Shown here piece by piece: positions 25,873 to 33,971 of a stretch of 64,000 nt of DNA (the stretch's first letter is position 1; every line of letters starts with the position of its first letter). The position numbers and the translations under genes are program-made. This DNA is from JAUWVG01 sp964633715 (GTDB taxonomy: Bacteria > Acidobacteriota > Aminicenantia > Aminicenantales > Aminicenantaceae), in NCBI GenBank assembly GCA_964633715.1, contig CAZWHQ010000007.1, forward strand, positions 1 through 64,000, in the 5' to 3' direction. The notes beneath the pieces were generated by a model. That model worked only from the letters and a program-made list of their open reading frames with translations, was not told the origin of the DNA and made no database searches.

Positions 25873-26787
25873 TTAGGGGATAACCGAAAATTTGTCTATA
25901 AGATAAAAGCTGGCGAAACAAAAGATTAGCAGAACGAAAACAAATGCAATTGACAACGTTAAGGACTTTTTTACTTTGTTTTGGATAGCTCGGGCCAGGT
26001 TCCAAATGGCGAATATCTCCAGGGCAAAAGGAAGAAATCCCAGATATCCAAAAATTGGCATCTGAAAAACACGCCAAAAATTGAGATAGGGCAGGGAGTA
26101 TTCCCAATGAGAGCCTGCCCAGAAATTCCAAAATTCCCAAAGGAATCCTGCACTCAGTCCGGAAAAAATGCAGGACCAGAAGATTCCCCAGTTGTTCTTT
26201 TCAAAATCAGCCAACAGAGTGACCACCTTTAGTCGATAGTTTATGGGCTCAATAAAAAAATAAAGACCTAACCAGACAAGAGGAAAACAAAGGTTTGGCC
26301 ATACAAGGGCCCCTCCAATGCTTAAGATTCCAAAAAAAACACTCCCAGAAAGCATAATTTGAGTTGGCCGCATCTGTAATATTTTGAGCGCTCTTAGCCT
26401 TAAAATTCTTTGGAATAACAAAGATAGCTCTATTAAAGCAGGAATAACCGTGGCAAAAGCAAGAAAATATCCCGCCCAACGTGAAAGAATATTTTGAGGG
26501 AGATTTAAATAAGACCAGTTCCTTAGCCTCAAGTTAAACAGCTCAAAAATCAACCAAGTACAGACAGAAATAAATCCCATGAACAAAAATTTAGACACAC
26601 CTTCCGAAAGTGGAGAAATTCCTCTGAGCCGAAAATTGATACTATCAATTATGAGGATAAACGACCACCAAGCAAAGATGTAATACCATGTTTTCATGAA
26701 AGGATTGTTGAACAAAAGGAAAAGACTGGACACAAAAAACAAAAGGATACCAAAATAGAGATTTCCGCGTAAAATTTTTCCCTTCAT
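25873..26787 (-). CDS. Polytopic membrane protein with internal duplication, function unknown
   Basis: I do not recognise this 304-residue protein. It has about eight hydrophobic segments and is rich in Trp and Phe. Its two halves look duplicated: SINFRLRG (49-56) matches PINYRLKV (181-188), LIFELFNLRLRNWSYLNLP (79-97) parallels the segment at 216-235 (LWEFWNFWAG...), and AGYFLAFATVIPALIEL (105-121) parallels PIFGYLGFLPFALEIF (244-259). The protein converges on the YibQ-like gene. There is no clear ribosome-binding site, so the start could differ slightly. Confidence 0.78.
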   Translation of the reverse strand: MKGKILRGNLYFGILLFFVSSLFLLFNNPFMKTWYYIFAWWSFILIIDSINFRLRGISPLSEGVSKFLFMGFISVCTWLIFELFNLRLRNWSYLNLPQNILSRWAGYFLAFATVIPALIELSLLFQRILRLRALKILQMRPTQIMLSGSVFFGILSIGGALVWPNLCFPLVWLGLYFFIEPINYRLKVVTLLADFEKNNWGIFWSCIFSGLSAGFLWEFWNFWAGSHWEYSLPYLNFWRVFQMPIFGYLGFLPFALEIFAIWNLARAIQNKVKKSLTLSIAFVFVLLIFCFASFYLIDKFSVIP

Positions 26788-26898
26788 GATTTTAAGTTAA
26801 TCAAATTGAAGCAAAAATGCAAAATTATCTGTTCTAAACACTTTCTCGCTTCCAAACGTTTAAAGATAAAGGAAGGCATTCATGGTGCCAATTTTTGA

Positions 26899-26927
26899 TT
26901 GCATAATAGACGGCTATCAACTATATT
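26899..26927 (+). promoter_or_regulatory. Predicted promoter of the lipoprotein gene
   Basis: TTGCAT at 26899-26904 and TATATT at 26922-26927 are spaced by 17 bases, about 30 bases before the ATG at 26956. Confidence 0.5.
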
Positions 26928-26955
26928 TAGATTTAGCCTGATACAAGGAGGAAAG

Positions 26956-27528
26956 ATGAAAAGATTTGGTGTCCTTTTAATTTTTGCTGTCATCGCACTC
27001 CTCATGACATCCTCGTTTTCATGCAAACCAGGGATAAAAAAAGCACTCGCACTTGAAGAGCTTAAGTCATCTATCGAAGTTTTGGATGTGGAGACAAAAT
27101 GGGTTGATAAATATTATCAGCCCTGGCCGCCAAAACTCACAATCGTTCCAACCATTTCCTTTCGAGTAAAAAATCTTTCTGAAAAACCATTGAAGTTCGT
27201 GTACTTCAACGCGATTTTTCGTCTCAAGGATGAACAGGAAATTTCGGGAGATGCTTTTTTGGCTGCCATCCGGAATGTTCCTGTCGAACCAGGAGAAAAA
27301 AGCGATACAATTTTTCTTAAAAGTAATTATGGAGTGAAGGGAAAGAGTTTAGCTTCGTTTGAAGACAATCCCTTCTGGAAGACCGTTATGGTCAAATTAT
27401 TCGTCAAGTTTAAGGGTTCAAATTATATCCCTTTTGGAGAATGGGAAATTTCCCGTAAAATTGATTTTAAAGAGCCCGAACCTGTCGGCGAAAAAAAAAC
27501 AGAGATAAAGAAGGATAATTTAAAATAG
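26956..27528 (+). CDS. Putative lipoprotein of unknown function
   Basis: The ATG at 26956 is chosen because AAGGAGGAAAG lies directly upstream; starting there, residues 1-21 are a lipoprotein signal with Cys in SSFSCKPG. A start at 26899 would hide that signal. The mature part (about 170 residues) looks like a single beta-sandwich, with TIVPTISFRVKNLSEKPLKFVYF resembling the extracytoplasmic FxLyD-type domains. The charged tail (EPVGEKKTEIKKDN) is probably disordered. It precedes pdaD by 19 bases, yet no functional link to arginine metabolism is evident. Confidence 0.82.
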   Translation: MKRFGVLLIFAVIALLMTSSFSCKPGIKKALALEELKSSIEVLDVETKWVDKYYQPWPPKLTIVPTISFRVKNLSEKPLKFVYFNAIFRLKDEQEISGDAFLAAIRNVPVEPGEKSDTIFLKSNYGVKGKSLASFEDNPFWKTVMVKLFVKFKGSNYIPFGEWEISRKIDFKEPEPVGEKKTEIKKDNLK

Positions 27529-27547
27529 CACGACTTGAAAGGAATTC

Positions 27548-28099
27548 ATGAAAGGTTTTGTCCCCACAAAAATTTTTCTCACCAAAGGAGTGGGGCAACA
27601 TAAAGAAAAACTGGCCAGTTTTGAGATGGCCTTAAGGCAGGCCGGTATCGCCCCATTCAACCTCGTCAAAATTTCCAGTATTTTCCCGCCGCACTGTAAA
27701 CTTATCTCCAAAGAAGAGGGACTAAAATGCCTCGAACCAGGTCAAATTGTATTCCTTATTATGAGTGAAAATGCCACGGATGAACCTCAGAGAGTCCTCT
27801 CTGCGTCTGTAGGTTTAGCCATCCCAAACAATCCCGTCCACTATGGTTACCTGTCAGAACACCACAGCTTCGGTCAGAATAAAGAAGAAGCAGGTCAATA
27901 TGCGGAAGATCTCGCAGCCTATATGTTGGCTACGACACTCGGTAAAAACTTCGACCTAGATGAGATCTGGAATGAAGACAAAAGTTTTTACCAGATATCC
28001 GAAAATATCATTGTCAAAACAGACAATATCACTCAAAACGCTATTGGGAAGAAGGGCGTCTGGACCACTGCTTTTGCCGCAGCCATCTGCCTTCCGTAA
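27548..28099 (+). CDS. pdaD: Pyruvoyl-dependent arginine decarboxylase
   Basis: This 183-residue protein converts arginine to agmatine, the first step of one polyamine route. It is made as a proenzyme that cuts itself between Ser43 and Ser44 in KISSIFPPHC, turning Ser44 into the pyruvoyl cofactor. Other family features are LTKGVGQHKEKLASFEMALR at the start, SENATDEPQRVLSASVGLAIP and HHSFGQNKEEAGQYAEDLAA. The C-terminal GVWTTAFAAA is also typical. AAAGGAATTC precedes the ATG. The family is best known from Archaea and some anaerobic bacteria. Confidence 0.95.
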   Translation: MKGFVPTKIFLTKGVGQHKEKLASFEMALRQAGIAPFNLVKISSIFPPHCKLISKEEGLKCLEPGQIVFLIMSENATDEPQRVLSASVGLAIPNNPVHYGYLSEHHSFGQNKEEAGQYAEDLAAYMLATTLGKNFDLDEIWNEDKSFYQISENIIVKTDNITQNAIGKKGVWTTAFAAAICLP

Positions 28100-28126
28100 A
28101 GACCTTACCAGCAACAAGTTGAAAAT

Positions 28127-29104
28127 CTATTTGTATTCTAATGGATCTGGGATGAGGATTTTGATAAAGCTCCGGCTCCTGAGCTCTTCAAGATATTTCT
28201 GGATCCCTGCTGCACTTTTCTGGTTAAAAAGCACGGTCTCTATTTCATCTCGGACTTCATCAAATGCCTTGATCCGGCTTTCTATTTTGTCTTCAAGGCG
28301 CAGCAAATACCAGCCGTTTGGCATCTCGATCCAGCTCGACAGTTCTCCTTTTTGTAGTCCTTCAACAGCCTGCTCCATGTTAGGAAGCATCTGTCCTTTA
28401 ATAAAGCTCCCCAAATCCCCTTGGGCATCCTTTTCCGGTCCTTCTCCATACTGAGCTGCAAGAATCGACATGTCTTCTCCCGCAGCCATCTGTTCATCAA
28501 TCTCCTCTTTCTTGGATTGAACATCTTCTTCACTCTTCCCATCAGAAGAAATATATATGGCTTTTAACGTATATTCTTCAGGCTCTCTATAGTCTTCGAG
28601 ATGCGTATTGTAATATTCTATGAGTTCAGCATCATCCACAACAATACTGCGCCCCACTTCGGCACCGAAGACAAATTGTTGAAGAATTCCGGTTTCGAGA
28701 TTTTGCAGCCAGTCTTCGAATTTGATGTTCTCACGACTCAGCGCCTCGATGAGTTGCTCTCTGGTCTTGAATTGATTTTGTTCCATAATAAGATCTATCT
28801 GTGCGTTGATCTGCTCTGTGGCGTCGTACCCCTTTCTCCTTGCCTCTTGTAAAATAAGGAGTTCAGTGATCATGTCATCCATTAAACGTTCTTTTAAGGC
28901 CTCATACTGTTTGGTAAATTCTTCCCCCTGAAATTGGGTCCTTAACAACTGATAGAAGTTATCGTGTCTTTCTTTGTAATCTGAAAGAGAAATGAACTCA
29001 TCATTCACGACTGCAACAATGGCTTCCACCACTTCTTGAGCAGCGAGAATAGCCGCGGTGTACAAAACCGCCAAGCAAACTAGAAATATTTTTGTCTTAT
29101 TCAT
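28127..29104 (-). CDS. SurA-like periplasmic chaperone / parvulin PPIase
   Basis: The 325-residue protein starts with a signal peptide (cut near AAQEVVE) and has a SurA N-terminal domain (VEAIVAVVNDEFISLSDYKER) followed by a PPIC rotamase domain around residues 155-255. That domain includes LKAIYISSDGKSEEDV, GDLGSFIKGQMLP and WIEMPNGWYLLRLED. It should escort outer-membrane proteins through the periplasm. It overlaps the end of the upstream PPIase gene by eight bases, and both lie downstream of mfd on the same strand. Confidence 0.92.
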   Translation of the reverse strand: MNKTKIFLVCLAVLYTAAILAAQEVVEAIVAVVNDEFISLSDYKERHDNFYQLLRTQFQGEEFTKQYEALKERLMDDMITELLILQEARRKGYDATEQINAQIDLIMEQNQFKTREQLIEALSRENIKFEDWLQNLETGILQQFVFGAEVGRSIVVDDAELIEYYNTHLEDYREPEEYTLKAIYISSDGKSEEDVQSKKEEIDEQMAAGEDMSILAAQYGEGPEKDAQGDLGSFIKGQMLPNMEQAVEGLQKGELSSWIEMPNGWYLLRLEDKIESRIKAFDEVRDEIETVLFNQKSAAGIQKYLEELRSRSFIKILIPDPLEYK

Positions 29105-30083
29105 TTGAATTCCTCTGGTAGGGGAAGGATAAATTTTTGGGAAAGAATTCCCAGTCCATGGTCTCTTTCAATTCAACCAAATGTTGGGCAACCGTTTGTT
29201 TGATCTTTTGGTCCAAAATTTTTAAACGAATATCTGAAGAGATTTTCTCTAGCACCTCAAGTTCAGATTCCATTTTTTTATCTAAACGGAAGATATGGAA
29301 TCCGTATGCCGATTCCACAACCTGACTGATTTCTCCCTCTTTTAATGAAAAAATGACCTTTTCCATTTCAGCTGGAAGCTGATTGAGCTCAAAAACTCCC
29401 AGATGGCCACTTTTGGACGCCTCAACTCCCAATGAAACCTCTTTAGCCATCTGCTGGAAAACACCTTCGGTAGAACCCTTCACACTATCAAAAATCTCTA
29501 TGGCTTTTTCTTCGGTGTCCAGGAGAATCTGACTGACAGACACCCTGTCCGGCCGTAAAAATTCTCGTTTATTCTTTTCATAGTAAGCACTGATCTCATC
29601 AGGATTTACATCAATATTTTTAACTATTTCGTATATGTATTTCTCAACCAAGAGCCGCTCAAGAAGAGATTGCGTTTCCATCTCATCGAGAGGGCTATCC
29701 TTTCCATCAGGGAAAGAGTCGTTTGAGGCCTTTGATAGATACTCTTTCTGTTCCTGCCAAGATACGGACAAATCACTATTTCTAGCTGCCGTTAAAAGCA
29801 TTTTATCTTCAATAAAACTGTCGATCAGCCTGCTGAGAGAGACCATATCAAATGTCTTAAATTCATCTCCCACAATGAGCTGGAGATTCTTTTCGAAATC
29901 CGCATTAAAATAATAGACATCCTGTACTCTAAGGATGATATGAATCCTCTTCTCTGGATCACTGAGGTCAAAAGTCTGGGATACATCTGATGGGGAAGGA
30001 TCACTGCAATGGGCAAAAAAAGCCAGAGCGGCAGACAGGGACACCAGTGCCAAAACACTCCTGTACAATTTTTCCATCTTCAT
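29097..30083 (-). CDS. Second parvulin-type PPIase, lipoprotein
   Basis: A lipoprotein signal ends at AFFAHC (Cys near residue 27), which predicts a membrane-anchored protein, unlike its soluble downstream paralogue. The SurA-like N-terminal part runs to about residue 155, and the PPIC domain follows (RVSVSQILLDTEEKAIEIF, SGHLGVFELNQLP, VVESAYGFHIFRLDKK). ATGs at 30083 and 30077 are both possible. The gene follows mfd by 18 bases. A lipoprotein PPIase paired with a SurA-like one suggests a two-step folding route at the outer membrane. Confidence 0.9.
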   Translation of the reverse strand: MKMEKLYRSVLALVSLSAALAFFAHCSDPSPSDVSQTFDLSDPEKRIHIILRVQDVYYFNADFEKNLQLIVGDEFKTFDMVSLSRLIDSFIEDKMLLTAARNSDLSVSWQEQKEYLSKASNDSFPDGKDSPLDEMETQSLLERLLVEKYIYEIVKNIDVNPDEISAYYEKNKREFLRPDRVSVSQILLDTEEKAIEIFDSVKGSTEGVFQQMAKEVSLGVEASKSGHLGVFELNQLPAEMEKVIFSLKEGEISQVVESAYGFHIFRLDKKMESELEVLEKISSDIRLKILDQKIKQTVAQHLVELKETMDWEFFPKNLSFPYQRNSNE

Positions 30084-30101
30084 TCACGCCAGCTCATTAT
30101 A

Positions 30102-33100
30102 TTACATTAAAGTCAACTCCTTCAAGACAGTAATCGTTTCATTCATAAATGCAGTTTCGTTCTCCGTACGAATTTTTAGGCTGAGAACGCCTTGTGGAGT
30201 GACAGTTCCATCACGTTCTTCCATAAGTTTTGTCAATCGAATCAAATCCCCTGAAAAAGAAGGGGAAAATTTAAAAATGATTTTATGTCCAACACGGTTT
30301 AAACTTTTGATCTTTAGTGTATGGGAAAGAAATTTTACAGCCCCGTATCGCAACAGATTTTCTACACTTTCAGGAAGAATCCCAAACCTGTCTTTGATCT
30401 CATCGCGGATTCGATCCAATTCTGCCAAACTCTCCACCGAAGAAATTCTTTTATATAAATTAAGTCTCATATTCATCTGAGGAAGATATTCCTCAGGAAT
30501 TTGAATATCCATTTTTAAATTAATTTCACTTTGGACACCTTTATCTTCATCCCCCTTAAGCCGTTTGACAGTTGAATCCATGAGATGCATATAGTACTCA
30601 AATCCTACGGCTTCCATATATCCATGCTGCTGAGATCCAAGAAAGTTTCCCGCTCCACGAATCTCAAGGTCTCTGGCAGCCAACCGAAATCCAGATCCTA
30701 ACTCACTGAATTCTTTGAGTGCTTTCAATCGTTCCTTGGCCAGGACAGTGAGGTCCGAGAAGGGCGGTACAAGAAAATAGGCTACGGCCTGCCGAGAAGA
30801 CCGGCCCACCCGTCCACGAAGTTGGTACAGCTGAGACAATCCAAATTTATCGGCCCTGTTGACAAAAAGAGTATTGACAAGAGGAATGTCGATACCGTTT
30901 TCTATGATAGTTGTGGAAACAAGGACATTGTACTTCATCTGAATAAAGTCGATCATCTTTTTTTCCAAATTGAGTCCAGAAATCTGCCCGTGGATCACAG
31001 CGACTTTGGCCTCCGGCACCCATTTTTCAATCATTTGAGCAATGGAGTCGATGTCCGTGATCCTGTTATGGATAAAATAAACTTGCCCGCCACGAGCCAA
31101 CTCCGTTTTAATGCCCGAAGTGATAAGCTTACGGCTGAAAGGCGTGACAACCGTGTGGATGGCCAACCTATCTTTTGGAGGAGTTTCGATGAGACTGATA
31201 TCTCTGAGTCCGGATAGAGACAGATTAAGAGTTCTTGGTATTGGTGTTGCAGTCATAGTCAACACATCCACATTCATTCGCATCTGCTTGAGCTTTTCCT
31301 TATGTTTGACACCAAATCTCTGTTCTTCGTCGACAACAAGAAGTCCCAAATCTTGGAATTCAACATCTTGAGAGAGAATTCGATGAGTACCGATAATGAT
31401 GTCTACAAGACCTTTTTTCAAATCCTCCAAAATCCTCCTCTGTTGATTTTTAGTCTGGAATCGAGTCAGACTCTCTACTCGTACTGGAAAAAGGACCATT
31501 CTGTCCCTGAACGTTTGCAAATGCTGGCTCGCCAATACGGTCGTTGGACACAGAACGGCCACTTGTTTGCTGTCCATGACGGCTTTAAAAGCCGCCCTCA
31601 GGGCCACTTCAGTTTTTCCATATCCAACATCACCACAGAGAAGCCTGTCCATTGGAGATTCGGATTCCATATCCAGCAGGATCCCCTCGATCGCCTTTTT
31701 TTGATCCCCGGTTTCTTCAAATTGGAAAGTTTTGTCAAATTCAATCTGCCAGGTCCCACTCGTGCTAAACTCAAAACCCTTGATCGCTTTTCTTTTAGCA
31801 TAGAGATGGAGAAGCTCCTTAGCCATGGTCTCTATGGCTTTTTTTGTTCTCTCTTTAGTCCTCTCCCAATTTTTTGTGCCCAGTTTATTACATGAAGGTT
31901 TGACAGAACTCAAATTCGAGTATTTCTGAACTAGATTCAAATCTTCCACAGGGACAAACAGCTTGTCGTTCTCTTTGTAGTGAATTTCGATAAATTCCCG
32001 ATTTTTTTCATCCAACTCCATTTTGATCAAACCTTTAAAAACTCCAATTCCGTAATCGGTATGGACAACAAAATCCTCTGATTTTAAGTCGCGGAATTGA
32101 GAGACAAAAGGACGGATCGGGGATCGGCTGACCAATACTTTTTCTTCGGTGAAAATATCCCTTTCGGAAAAAAGGATCCAATTGAACTGGGGATAACTAA
32201 AACCAAAAGCGATGTCTCCTAAGAGAAGGGAGACAGCCCCATTCAAAGGTTGACCGAAAGGATCGGAAACCGGCTGGTTGGGAATTTCATGCTGGGACAA
32301 CAGACTCGCCAGCTTCTGACGCACACCATCACTCGAGAAAAAAACGGATATCAAAGCCCCTTCATTCAAACCTTTCTTCAAATATTCAATGAAAAAGGGG
32401 ATCTTATTATCAAATCGAGTGACGGATTGAAAAGGGAAGTGATAAGTTTTTTTATTGGCCGTGGATGTCAGGCTGTGCAGATGAACAGCATCCTGCCCAA
32501 TTTGATTCCAAAAATTTATTGTGTACATTTTTTCAGGCGGCAGAGCCAGCTTATTTCGTTTTTTTAGCTCGGCATACTGCTCTTCATAATCCTTACAGAG
32601 CTCCCTCCAATCCTTCTCCACATCCTCAAAATCGTCCATGATATACACATGGTTGTTAAGGAAAAACTTGAACGATTGAAAAAAATCGGAAGCCAGCAGG
32701 GACAAAGAGTAGAAGGATGAAGGGATCTCTCCTTTTTCAAGCTCCGCAACCAGTTGGCCCAAATCTTTATCTTGAAAAAGGAAATTTTCTGTTTTGGCCC
32801 CAGTCTCCCAACACTTGACAAAATCCGACAAAAAAAGAGGGAATTCATAGAGAGTTGGAATTGTGATGCGGTCCTTTTTTCGTAAAGACCGCTGCGAAGA
32901 AAGATCAAATTCGCGGAGGGAAGCCACTTTATCCCCGCTAAATTCAATCCTGTAAGGATAAGCCTGCCAGGGAGAAAAAACATCTACGATCCCTCCCCGC
33001 CAGGTAAATTCTCCATGTGAGTTGACCACTGATTCGCGTGTATATCCAGATTTTCTTATCCGTTCGATCAGAGTGTCTCTATCACAGACATCTCCTTTAC

Positions 33101-33533
33101 TGATCTCAAGAAAAAATCTCCTCATATTTTCAGGACGCGGGAAGGGCCAAAGAAGGGCCGCAGGTTTGGTTAAGACCAAATGTGGAGGATCATAAAGAAG
33201 ATCGTGAAAAAACATCATCCGTGCCGAAACAGTGTCCAGAGCAGGTGGGATGTTTTCATAAGGATTATCCAATAAAGGAGGAAACCAGTTAGCTTTTAAT
33301 TCTGACGAAAATATAGACAGAAAGCTCCGGCATTGGTCGGCAAAATTGGGGAGATTGGAAAATGAAGGCTGGATAAAAACAATCCTCTTTTTTGTTTCAG
33401 CCAAGAGTGCTGCCAAGAAAAAAGGCTTGGCTGCAGGGACAACCCCCGTCAGTTTTATTCCCTTTTTCCCCTCATTGATAGCCTCCACGAGCTCTTTGAA
33501 AGAATCTGTTTCTCGAATAAAATTCAAGTTCAT
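30102..33533 (-). CDS. mfd: Transcription-repair coupling factor
   Basis: Mfd removes RNA polymerase stalled at DNA damage and recruits UvrA. At 1143 residues it is full length. The N-terminal UvrB-like module is present, then the CarD-like polymerase-binding domain (DFVVHTDYGIGVFKG), helicase motif I LLCGDVGYGKTEVALRAAFK, the DEEQ box in VVDEEQRFGVKHKEKL, TATPIPRTLNLSL, and the RRGRVGRS-type motif VI (QLRGRVGRSSRQA). The TRCF domain closes the protein. TATAAT lies only eight bases before the ATG, and no ribosome-binding site is present. Two PPIase genes follow. Confidence 0.98.
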   Translation of the reverse strand: MNLNFIRETDSFKELVEAINEGKKGIKLTGVVPAAKPFFLAALLAETKKRIVFIQPSFSNLPNFADQCRSFLSIFSSELKANWFPPLLDNPYENIPPALDTVSARMMFFHDLLYDPPHLVLTKPAALLWPFPRPENMRRFFLEISKGDVCDRDTLIERIRKSGYTRESVVNSHGEFTWRGGIVDVFSPWQAYPYRIEFSGDKVASLREFDLSSQRSLRKKDRITIPTLYEFPLFLSDFVKCWETGAKTENFLFQDKDLGQLVAELEKGEIPSSFYSLSLLASDFFQSFKFFLNNHVYIMDDFEDVEKDWRELCKDYEEQYAELKKRNKLALPPEKMYTINFWNQIGQDAVHLHSLTSTANKKTYHFPFQSVTRFDNKIPFFIEYLKKGLNEGALISVFFSSDGVRQKLASLLSQHEIPNQPVSDPFGQPLNGAVSLLLGDIAFGFSYPQFNWILFSERDIFTEEKVLVSRSPIRPFVSQFRDLKSEDFVVHTDYGIGVFKGLIKMELDEKNREFIEIHYKENDKLFVPVEDLNLVQKYSNLSSVKPSCNKLGTKNWERTKERTKKAIETMAKELLHLYAKRKAIKGFEFSTSGTWQIEFDKTFQFEETGDQKKAIEGILLDMESESPMDRLLCGDVGYGKTEVALRAAFKAVMDSKQVAVLCPTTVLASQHLQTFRDRMVLFPVRVESLTRFQTKNQQRRILEDLKKGLVDIIIGTHRILSQDVEFQDLGLLVVDEEQRFGVKHKEKLKQMRMNVDVLTMTATPIPRTLNLSLSGLRDISLIETPPKDRLAIHTVVTPFSRKLITSGIKTELARGGQVYFIHNRITDIDSIAQMIEKWVPEAKVAVIHGQISGLNLEKKMIDFIQMKYNVLVSTTIIENGIDIPLVNTLFVNRADKFGLSQLYQLRGRVGRSSRQAVAYFLVPPFSDLTVLAKERLKALKEFSELGSGFRLAARDLEIRGAGNFLGSQQHGYMEAVGFEYYMHLMDSTVKRLKGDEDKGVQSEINLKMDIQIPEEYLPQMNMRLNLYKRISSVESLAELDRIRDEIKDRFGILPESVENLLRYGAVKFLSHTLKIKSLNRVGHKIIFKFSPSFSGDLIRLTKLMEERDGTVTPQGVLSLKIRTENETAFMNETITVLKELTLM

Positions 33534-33581
33534 AACTTTTTATTATACAAGGAGAAACCGAAGGAGGACAAATGACTTTAT

Positions 33582-33971
33582 ATAAAGGAATTATCTCTAT
33601 TTCTATGATTTCAAGAACGAGTTCTCCGTGAACTAGCAAGTCGATGAGAAACCACGCTGCGCTTTCCCCAGGAGTCGCCGGCGCATCCTGCTCCATCTTC
33701 GTCGAAGACCCAACCCACCTCACCACCATGCTCCTCAGATGGACATGGATGCCGCCGGGCCTATCCTGCGTATCCTTCAGTTGAGGCGGATGGACGTCGT
33801 CGTCTCTGTCACCATTCACAACTTCTGTGATGGGGGCAGAACGCGTAAGGGTTCCGTCCGACTCTAAAATAAAGAGGACATACCCATGCCCGCTCGTCCT
33901 CCCCGTGCTGATTTCTACATCATCTTCCCAGAACTCTTATACAATCACAGAAATAGAGATAATTCCTTTAT
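33582..33971. mobile_element. Miniature element with 29-bp terminal inverted repeats
   Basis: Arms 33582-33610 and 33943-33971 are inverted repeats with one mismatch (28 of 29). A shorter match, GAGTTCT, continues inward (33619-33625 and 33930-33936). The core arms are flanked by TA on each side (33583-33584 and 33969-33970), which would suit an IS630/mariner-type TA target. The interior is visibly more GC-rich than its surroundings. On the minus strand one frame is open for about 155 codons from near 33938 past the left arm into mfd, including GYVLFILESDGTLTRSAP. I do not recognise the product. It lies between mfd and the DUF5916 gene. Confidence 0.75.

Noticed and set aside
31302..31895. 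197-codon open frame on the plus strand inside mfd
   Set aside because: It is antisense to the conserved helicase region of mfd and has no ribosome-binding site or family match.
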